Positions 1 to 5,073 of a stretch of 11,528 bases of DNA are shown piece by piece; position 1 is the stretch's first letter, and the number at the start of each line of letters is the position of its first letter. A model generated the notes under the pieces. That model was not told the DNA's origin. It saw nothing but the letters and a program-made list of their open reading frames with translations, and ran no database searches. The stretch covers positions 1 to 11,528 of the forward strand of contig CBFGRU010000085.1 of the NCBI GenBank assembly GCA_965651255.1. Direction: 5' to 3'. The position numbers were made by a program, and so were the translations under genes. This DNA comes from CBFGRU01 sp965651255. GTDB lineage: Bacteria; Planctomycetota; Phycisphaerae; Phycisphaerales; SM1A02.

Positions 1-342
1 GCCGTTGGCGGTTGTATTCTCCTTCTCTTCGCGACCGGCGTAGGGCACATCCCAGTTGAAGGGCGGGTCGGCGAAAATGAGATCGACTTGTCCATGCTCC
101 GGCAGCGCGGGAAGGATGTCGCGGCAGTCGCCGATGTAGAGGCGCGTGTCGGGGTCGCTCGCGCGGAACGCGGGTTTGAGTTTCGGCAGGGCTTTGGGGT
201 CGTGCGGCTCGGTGGTGTCGCCGTAGAGTCGAATGACGGTGTCGTTGAGTTCGCGCGCTGCTTTGCGGTGGACCTGGGTGGAGCCCTTGGGCGCTGCGTA
301 GCCGCCGGGACGATCGAAGTCGGTGTTTTTGCGTTCAGCCAT
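1..342 (-). CDS. DNA methyltransferase (N6-adenine/N4-cytosine type), 5' part, cut by left edge
   Basis: The reading frame is open from an ATG at 342 to the left edge, giving the first 114 residues of a longer protein. After a charged, probably flexible N-terminus of about 65 residues, a Rossmann-like start reads TRLYIGDCRDILPAL and then VDLIFADPPFNW. The DPPF at residues 92-95 is motif IV of amino-methyltransferases, which bind S-adenosylmethionine and methylate adenine N6 or cytosine N4 in DNA. Motif IV near the N-terminus, with no motif I visible before it, fits a beta-class arrangement in which motif I follows later; that part lies outside the window. No clear Shine-Dalgarno sequence precedes the ATG. 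No restriction endonuclease gene is visible on this side, so orphan methylase and restriction-modification partner cannot be told apart. Confidence 0.85.
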   Translation of the reverse strand, partial: MAERKNTDFDRPGGYAAPKGSTQVHRKAARELNDTVIRLYGDTTEPHDPKALPKLKPAFRASDPDTRLYIGDCRDILPALPEHGQVDLIFADPPFNWDVPYAGREEKENTTANG

Positions 343-401
343 TGGGAGAGTCGCTGGTTGGGGGTCGGGGATCTGAAATCAGAGATTCACAGGGGCGCGA
401 G

Positions 402-421
402 CCGCATCGTCCCCGATGCGG
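402..421. other. Perfect hairpin in the upp-methyltransferase gap
   Basis: CCGCATCG (402-409) and CGATGCGG (414-421) are exact reverse complements separated by the four bases TCCC, so either strand can form an 8-bp GC-rich stem. It lies about 100 bases downstream of the upp stop codon and 60 bases upstream of the methyltransferase start on the minus strand. Neither strand has a run of T after the stem, so it is not a standard intrinsic terminator. It could be a Rho-linked 3' end, an mRNA stabiliser or a protein-binding site. The rest of the gap (343-521) shows a short palindrome, TCTGA-AA-TCAGA at 372-383, and no convincing gene. Confidence 0.4.
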
Positions 422-521
422 TTTCGCCCGAACGCGGACAGCGCCCGCCCTGCGCGCGGACCGGTGGACGATACGCCTCATGGCTGCAATGCGCACGAGG
501 TGTCGGCAATTGACAGGTTGC

Positions 522-1169
522 TCACAGGGTTCCGAAGATGCGATCGCCGGCATCGCCGAGTCCGGGGAGGATGTAGCCGCGCTGATTGAGTTCGCGGTCG
601 AGGGCAGCGGTGTAGATGATGAGGCCCGGGTGTTTCTGCTGCATGCGAAGGATGCCGGGCGGTGCGGCGACGAGGCAGATCATGGTGAGTTGGGTGCAAT
701 GGCGTTTGCGGAGTTCGCCCGCGGCGTGCGAGGCGGAGCCGCCGGTGGCGAGCATGGGGTCGATGAGAAGGACGGGGCCGCGCGCGATATCGGGGGGAAA
801 CTTGGCGTAGTAGGCGATGGGTTCGAGCGAGGATTCATCGCGGTAGATGCCGATGTGTCCGACGCGCGCTTCGGGGAGGAGGGAGAGGATGCCTTCGGTC
901 ATGCCGATGCCGGCACGGAGGATGGGAACGAGGGTGACGGGCAGGGCGAGTCGCGAGCCGGTGGTGCGCTCCATGGGGGTTTCGACCTCGACCGGCTCGG
1001 AAGGAAAGTCGCGGCTGACTTCAAAGGTCATGAGGGCGGCGATTTCGTTGAGGAGTCGACGAAAGGTGGCGCTGTCGGTGCGGCGATCGCGCGCGATGGT
1101 GAGTTTCTGCTGAATCAGCGGATGATCAAAGATGCGGAGATTGGGGAATCGATCATCAAGGGCGGGCAT
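522..1169 (-). CDS. upp: Uracil phosphoribosyltransferase
   Basis: This gene encodes the pyrimidine-salvage enzyme that joins uracil and PRPP to make UMP and pyrophosphate in the cytoplasm. The 215-residue product has the usual length for bacterial UPRT. Family signatures are ILRAGIGM at 83-90, GHIGIYRDE around 104-112, the PRPP-binding loop IDPMLATGGSA at 136-146, and the uracil-binding C-terminal segment YILPGLGDAGDRIFGT at 199-214. The ATG at 1169 gives the normal N-terminus (MPALDDRF), although the bases in front of it are CT-rich and show no good Shine-Dalgarno sequence. It is divergent from the sugar dehydrogenase gene across about 108 bases. No uracil permease gene is adjacent. Confidence 0.96.
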   Translation of the reverse strand: MPALDDRFPNLRIFDHPLIQQKLTIARDRRTDSATFRRLLNEIAALMTFEVSRDFPSEPVEVETPMERTTGSRLALPVTLVPILRAGIGMTEGILSLLPEARVGHIGIYRDESSLEPIAYYAKFPPDIARGPVLLIDPMLATGGSASHAAGELRKRHCTQLTMICLVAAPPGILRMQQKHPGLIIYTAALDRELNQRGYILPGLGDAGDRIFGTL

Positions 1170-1267
1170 TGAGAAGAAGGTAGCGAATCGCTGCGGGTGC
1201 GTCGAGCCGGGCCGATGGTGATGGGGCTACTGTTGTGGTCGATGGTTGGTGTTCTGCGAGAAGGAAG

Positions 1268-1272
1268 AGGAG
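1268..1272 (+). promoter_or_regulatory. Ribosome binding site deciding the sugar dehydrogenase start
   Basis: AGGAG lies within a purine run (1261-1272) and ends five bases before the ATG at 1278. It supports that start over an upstream in-frame candidate at 1197, whose extra 27 residues would bury the signal peptide. Confidence 0.7.
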
Positions 1273-1277
1273 TTTCC

Positions 1278-2531
1278 ATGCCGAAACTGTATTCATCGAT
1301 GGTGATGGCGCTGGTGGTGGTGTTGATCGCGAGCGCTGCGGCGCTGGCGTGCAGCGGAACGGGTGGTGAGGAATCACAATCGGCGAATGCGGCGCAGGAT
1401 GGCGCAGCGAGCAGCGCAAACACAGCGCTGCCGACGATTCGCCTGGCGCGGGTGTTTCGCGAGATGACGTTCGAGCGGCCGATTCTGCTGACGCATGCGG
1501 GTGATGGATCGGGGCGAATCTTCATCGTGGAGCAGCGCGGCACGATCAAAGTGTTCGACCCGAAGAATCAGGGAACTGATGCGGCGACGTTTCTCGACAT
1601 TCGCTCGAAAGTGTTTCGCGGCCACAACGAGGAAGGGCTGCTCGCGCTCGCGTTTCACCCGAAGTACGAAGAGAACGGCGAGTTCTTCGTGTACTACTCA
1701 GCGCGTGATCCGCGGCGGGGCGTGGTGTCGCGCTTCACGGTGAAGACGGACAACCCGAATGAGGCGGAGGCGGCGAGCGAGGAAGTGATCATGGATGTCG
1801 CGCAGCCGTGGGGCAACCACAACGGCTGCATGCTCGCGTTCGGGCCGGATGGATATCTCTACATTTCGCTCGGCGATGGCGGCGCCGCGAACGACCCGCA
1901 GAACAACGCGCAGGACCTGAGCAACCTGCTGGGCACGATTCTGCGCATTGATATTGATCGGGAGGATGAAGGAAAGAAGTACGCGGTGCCGACGGACAAC
2001 CCGTTCGTGAACCGCGAAGGCGCGCGGGGAGAGATCTGGGCGTACGGCCTGCGGAACGTGTGGCGAATGTCATTCGACCGGGAAACGGGCGACCTGTGGG
2101 CGGGTGATGTCGGACAGAACCGCTGGGAAGAGATTGACCTGATCACAAAGGGCGGCAACTACGGCTGGCGCATTCGCGAAGGGTCGCATCCCTTCCGGCC
2201 GGAGGAAACGAGCGAAGACCCGTTGATCGACCCGATCGTTGAATACACGCGGCGGGAAGGAATCAGCATCACAGGTGGATACGTCTATCGGGGAGCCGCG
2301 CAGAACACATTGAAAGGCATCTATTTCTACGGCGACTACGCATCCGGCCGCATCTGGGGGTTGCGTTATGAGAAAGGTGAGATTCTCGCGCACGGCGAGG
2401 TGCTGAAATCGAACACAAGGCCGGTGATCGCTTCGTTCGGTGAGGATGAGGATGGCGAGTTGTACATCTGCGCATTCGAGCGCGTTGATGGAGGCGGCGG
2501 GATCATCTACCGCATTGAGCAGTTGTTCTGA
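1278..2531 (+). CDS. Exported PQQ-dependent glucose/sorbosone dehydrogenase-like beta-propeller
   Basis: The 417-residue product starts with a hydrophobic signal (residues 8-24) ending in AALAC, with Cys25 a possible lipidation site. The lipobox is imperfect because Leu is at -2 rather than -3. A low-complexity Ala/Ser/Gly linker follows, then a six-bladed propeller typical of the GSDH family. Visible motifs are EEGLLALAFHPKY (about 118-130), NHNGCMLAFGPDG (180-192; His181 matches the catalytic base of soluble glucose dehydrogenase), SLGDGGAANDPQNNAQD, GLRN with Arg259, and GDVGQNRWEEIDL (276-288). The family oxidises sugars or related alcohols in the periplasm or at the surface using pyrroloquinoline quinone; the real substrate here is unknown. 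The second Gly of the usual HNGG is Cys184, and the usual LLGK is LLGT. It converges on the MauE-like gene with a 22-base gap and no obvious terminator. Confidence 0.9.
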   Translation: MPKLYSSMVMALVVVLIASAAALACSGTGGEESQSANAAQDGAASSANTALPTIRLARVFREMTFERPILLTHAGDGSGRIFIVEQRGTIKVFDPKNQGTDAATFLDIRSKVFRGHNEEGLLALAFHPKYEENGEFFVYYSARDPRRGVVSRFTVKTDNPNEAEAASEEVIMDVAQPWGNHNGCMLAFGPDGYLYISLGDGGAANDPQNNAQDLSNLLGTILRIDIDREDEGKKYAVPTDNPFVNREGARGEIWAYGLRNVWRMSFDRETGDLWAGDVGQNRWEEIDLITKGGNYGWRIREGSHPFRPEETSEDPLIDPIVEYTRREGISITGGYVYRGAAQNTLKGIYFYGDYASGRIWGLRYEKGEILAHGEVLKSNTRPVIASFGEDEDGELYICAFERVDGGGGIIYRIEQLF

Positions 2532-2553
2532 TTCGGCACGATGTCAACTTGAG

Positions 2554-3030
2554 TCAAGCGATGCGCATGATGCGTGCGCCGACGAGGACAAAGGCAATAA
2601 GTAACATATTACGTACAACGCCGAACAGCGCGCTCGCCTCTGCCTGAAGTATGACACTGAACATCTGCCCGCACCCGCACGACTCCGGCGATGCGGGATC
2701 GCCAAGCATCCGCGCGAGTACCAAGGTAAAAAGAACGAGTGTGGCGACCGCGGCCGGCACGATGATCCTCAAACAAGTTCGCGTCAACAGACAGACGCCT
2801 AGAATCACTTCCAGAACAAGAAGCATCGTGATCATTGACGAAATGAGAGCCGGTGGATGCTCATGCCCAAACAGATAAAGCATGACAAGTAATGTTTCGT
2901 CAGGTGAGATTGCTTTATCAACTGCGGCAAAGACAAAAACGACACCGACAATCGAATGCAACGTGAATGCGATCCAACCAAGATGCGGCCTCTGCAAGCC
3001 ACCGGATGATTTCAGTGCATCCATACCCAT
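2554..3030 (-). CDS. MauE/DoxX-like redox-associated membrane protein
   Basis: The 158-residue product has four predicted membrane helices at about 20-37, 62-82, 88-106 and 138-155. The first helix ends in FVFAAVDKAISPDE, close to the F-A-x-x-K-x-x-x-P pattern of DoxX/MauE proteins. A loop between helices 3 and 4 carries SCGCG (Cys118, Cys120), similar to the CGCFG of MauE-like proteins, and Cys80 and Cys86 lie at the end of helix 2. MauE in methylamine utilisation is needed for formation or stability of a disulfide-rich enzyme subunit, so a thiol-disulfide role in the inner membrane is likely but inferred. The ATG at 3030 lies inside the end of the upstream gene (19-base overlap), and a second ATG at 3024 is also possible. 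The sequence is AT-richer than its surroundings: by direct count 2821-2940 has 52 G/C in 120. Confidence 0.75.
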   Translation of the reverse strand: MGMDALKSSGGLQRPHLGWIAFTLHSIVGVVFVFAAVDKAISPDETLLVMLYLFGHEHPPALISSMITMLLVLEVILGVCLLTRTCLRIIVPAAVATLVLFTLVLARMLGDPASPESCGCGQMFSVILQAEASALFGVVRNMLLIAFVLVGARIMRIA

Positions 3031-3902
3031 GTAAGCCGATTATATGGCGTGTTGGTTTGAAGTATTTCGTAGAGAATCCAGTCGCCGCGCGACTCCGACC
3101 AATACGCGGAGAACCAGATTGGCCGCTGGATCTCGCCAGTGAACTCCAATGCGATCGAACATTCTGCTACTAAGAGCTCTCCTGATTCTCGTAGTGCCTG
3201 TTCAAACGGTTTATCCAGATCAAAGAACCGCATTCCGCTCTGTACGGAGCCGCCGACCCAGGCAGTCTCACTCAATCCTCCTGGAATGACTCGCGGTGGC
3301 GGAACATGCATTTGCACGCGATACACGATCGCCTGCAATCCCTCGGGGCTTGTCGAGATAGCCTCGGCACGATTGACACCCTGATCGATCACACGTACGC
3401 CGAGAAAGATCTGATCGAAGGCATCTTCGACAGAAGTCGGCGTGCGCAGATCGAGCGATTCCGCGCCTGGCGATCTCCGAAAATCTTCAATAAGGCCCAC
3501 CACGTTGATCTCGTCCATGCCACGAAATCGCCCCCCTTGGGAGATTCGCCATTGCTTGTACGGTTCTGGTGTTTCGGCAATGCAATAGGTGTGGATCGCG
3601 GTGGTCAATATCTCGCGGAGTGCTTCTCGCTGCAGGTCCGTGACCATTCCCTCTGCTTCACTTCCGAGCGCCGTAATCACCAACCCGGACATTGCTTCTT
3701 CGACGTCGCGGCGACCAGACAGGGTTGTGTACTGCAACCGAGCGAACTCTCCGCGGGTCGCGTTGTACTTCTCAAGTTTCGGATTGCCGGATCGGCGCCA
3801 TGGCAATTGCGTTGCTGCCAAGTAGACAACGAGTCCCCCTATGATGGCGAGCAATCCGATCACTATCCATGACTCGCGTGAAAGTGTCCTCAACTGGTTC
3901 AA
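3012..3902 (-). CDS. Membrane-anchored protein of unknown function
   Basis: I do not recognise this 296-residue protein. It has a short N-terminus, one membrane helix at about 12-31, then TQLPWRRSGN and a long soluble part probably outside the membrane. The soluble part shows a mixed alpha/beta pattern, a Pro-rich turn (HVPPPRVIPGG, 199-209), and a C-terminal strand-rich stretch with FSAYWSE and GDWILYEI. That end resembles NTF2-like or lumazine-type barrels only in general style. There are two cysteines, at 107 and 248. The start is a TTG at 3902, chosen because it overlaps the upstream stop as TTGA, has AGGCGGG just before it, and no other start precedes the membrane helix. The overlaps with both neighbours (4 and 19 bases) imply translational coupling in one operon with the Cys-rich and MauE-like proteins. 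Confidence 0.75.
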   Translation of the reverse strand: MNQLRTLSRESWIVIGLLAIIGGLVVYLAATQLPWRRSGNPKLEKYNATRGEFARLQYTTLSGRRDVEEAMSGLVITALGSEAEGMVTDLQREALREILTTAIHTYCIAETPEPYKQWRISQGGRFRGMDEINVVGLIEDFRRSPGAESLDLRTPTSVEDAFDQIFLGVRVIDQGVNRAEAISTSPEGLQAIVYRVQMHVPPPRVIPGGLSETAWVGGSVQSGMRFFDLDKPFEQALRESGELLVAECSIALEFTGEIQRPIWFSAYWSESRGDWILYEILQTNTPYNRLTWVWMH

Positions 3903-4195
3903 TACCCGCCTTTACAAATCACGGTCGGACATGTGGGGTGAGGGCGCTGCTGAGAACAACTCTCATGGAGTCGCTCAATACACTCCCATTGTGCGACGGC
4001 ACATGAAGTAGGGCAACAACAAGCTGCCGTGAGTCGCCCCCCATTCTGACACCCGACCTGCCCATCTGTCGAGCAAGGTACCTTTTCGTTCGACCCCGGA
4101 CCGCCTTGCGCCGCAACCGTCATTCCGACCGTGGCCAACGCAATCATTCCGCCAGCCAAGACCTGCCAGAATCCCGCCGTGCTTTGCTTGCTCAT
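3899..4195 (-). CDS. Small exported cysteine-rich protein, unknown function
   Basis: The 98-residue product has a signal peptide (Lys3, hydrophobic core about 9-27, likely cleavage after VAA at 27-29). The mature chain of about 69 residues holds ten cysteines at 41, 49, 59, 60, 61, 65, 72, 80, 89 and 94, including a CCC triplet. None lies in the signal. An even number of cysteines in an exported peptide suggests disulfides or, less likely, a metal or cofactor site. I know of no family match. The ATG at 4195 is preferred over one at 4225 because GAGGGA (4207-4202) lies six bases upstream and the resulting signal peptide is of normal shape. It is first in the three-gene operon ending with the MauE-like redox protein, which makes it a plausible substrate of that protein (inference). 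Confidence 0.72.
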   Translation of the reverse strand: MSKQSTAGFWQVLAGGMIALATVGMTVAAQGGPGSNEKVPCSTDGQVGCQNGGRLTAACCCPTSCAVAQWECIERLHESCSQQRPHPTCPTVICKGGY

Positions 4196-4201
4196 TTTGG
4201 T

Positions 4202-4207
4202 TCCCTC
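4202..4207 (-). promoter_or_regulatory. Ribosome binding site of the Cys-rich protein gene
   Basis: On the minus strand GAGGGA is followed by six bases and the ATG at 4195. It decides the start, because an in-frame ATG at 4225 lies upstream of it and would put ten charged residues before the signal peptide. Confidence 0.6.
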
Positions 4208-4249
4208 TCTGTTACCATGATCCACATCGGAACTGTTGACTCGAAACTA

Positions 4250-4258
4250 CCCCCCCCC
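4250..4258. repeat. Nine-base homopolymeric C tract in a divergent promoter region
   Basis: Nine consecutive C occur between the divergent starts at 4195 (minus) and 4309 (plus). On the minus strand the tract lies between TTGACG (4275-4270) and TAGTTT (4249-4244), a weak -35/-10 pair with a 20-base spacer. On the plus strand TTGACT (4236-4241) lies just before it. Such tracts can change length during replication and so change promoter spacing. The tract is certain; its effect is inference. Confidence 0.55.
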
Positions 4259-4308
4259 GCTTACCCTTTCGTCAAGCGGTAATGCCAAGAATTTTGTCAA
4301 AGAATCCG

Positions 4309-5055
4309 ATGCCTACGAGAAACCGATCGGCCTTTACGTTGATAGAGGTGCTGGCGGTAGTGACCATCATCGCCGTCCTCATGGCGATCCTATTGCCTGC
4401 GCTACGAAGCGTCCGGCAGCAATCCAGCAACATGACGTCATTGTCCATGATGCGCGAGCTGAGCGGAGCCCTTATCGCCTATTCAAACCAGTACGACCTC
4501 TATTACCCCTTCTTCGGCAAGACCACGGTTGTCATCGGGCAAACACGTATCCCTCCCCCGCCGGGACACACAATTCATCCGGCGGTCCTCGGGGCGACCG
4601 CAGAAGTCTGGGCGAGCGCTGTCATCCCGCATCTCGGCGCGATCCCTACCGTGGGTGGCGAACCGATCATGTGGCGGGATGAAGACCAGCCGCCGCCGGA
4701 CGGTTTGGAATGGGACGTTTACGTCTGTCGGTACTACATGACGTGCACGGCGTTCGCCGGTCCCCGCTATTGGAACACGCATGGGGACTTCAACACCGCT
4801 GACATCCACGGTATGAGAGCAACCCAAGTTCGTTACCCCTCACAAAAGGGGGCCTTGCTCGACACATTCTTCGACGACATGCTCAATCCGCAGCAAGGGA
4901 CCGTGCGGATCGCCTTTGCCGACGGCTCCGTTCGTACCGAAACATGGCAGACAGAATCGAACATTCATCCGTTTCCCAGCCCACCATTGTTTGATTATCG
5001 CCAATTGCCGATCATGGCTACCGAAGATGGTTTCGAAGGTAGAGATTACGACTGA
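4309..5055 (+). CDS. Prepilin-like protein with N-terminal methylation/cleavage motif
   Basis: The 248-residue product begins with a short basic leader (MPTRNRSA) followed by FTLIEVLAVVTIIAVLMAILLPAL, the hydrophobic N-helix of type IV pilins and type II secretion pseudopilins, with Glu13 at the +5 position. The residue before the cleavage point is Ala rather than Gly. The C-terminal part contains FADGSV (203-208), which fits the planctomycete-rich H-X9-DG prepilin group, but the His position is Gln195. Two cysteines (140, 146) could form a disulfide. An in-frame ATG at 4282 would add nine residues; I prefer 4309 because leaders are usually short, and neither start has a strong ribosome site. 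It is divergent from the Cys-rich operon and converges on argS with an 18-base gap. Location is probably cell envelope or surface; its partner machine is not in the window. Confidence 0.85.
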   Translation: MPTRNRSAFTLIEVLAVVTIIAVLMAILLPALRSVRQQSSNMTSLSMMRELSGALIAYSNQYDLYYPFFGKTTVVIGQTRIPPPPGHTIHPAVLGATAEVWASAVIPHLGAIPTVGGEPIMWRDEDQPPPDGLEWDVYVCRYYMTCTAFAGPRYWNTHGDFNTADIHGMRATQVRYPSQKGALLDTFFDDMLNPQQGTVRIAFADGSVRTETWQTESNIHPFPSPPLFDYRQLPIMATEDGFEGRDYD

Positions 5056-5073
5056 ATTGCATGAAATGTCGCT

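Noticed and set aside
342..1172. Long plus-strand open frame (276 codons) over upp
   Set aside because: It is antisense to a certain upp gene, has a low-complexity Gly/Glu/Asp composition typical of GC-rich shadow frames, and shows no known motif.
2548..2558. CTTGA-G-TCAAG palindrome between the convergent sugar dehydrogenase and MauE-like genes as a bidirectional terminator
   Set aside because: A single-base centre cannot form a hairpin loop, the arms are short, and there is no T-run.
3306..3872. Plus-strand open frame (188 codons) opposite the anchored protein
   Set aside because: The minus-strand gene has a sensible membrane anchor and exact overlaps with two neighbours. The opposite frame has no recognisable domain and no ribosome site.
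4236..4682. Open frame through the C9 tract that would join the prepilin frame if one C were lost
   Set aside because: It would start at a TTG without a ribosome site and give a prepilin leader of more than 30 residues. Promoter-spacing effects are a simpler reading of the tract.
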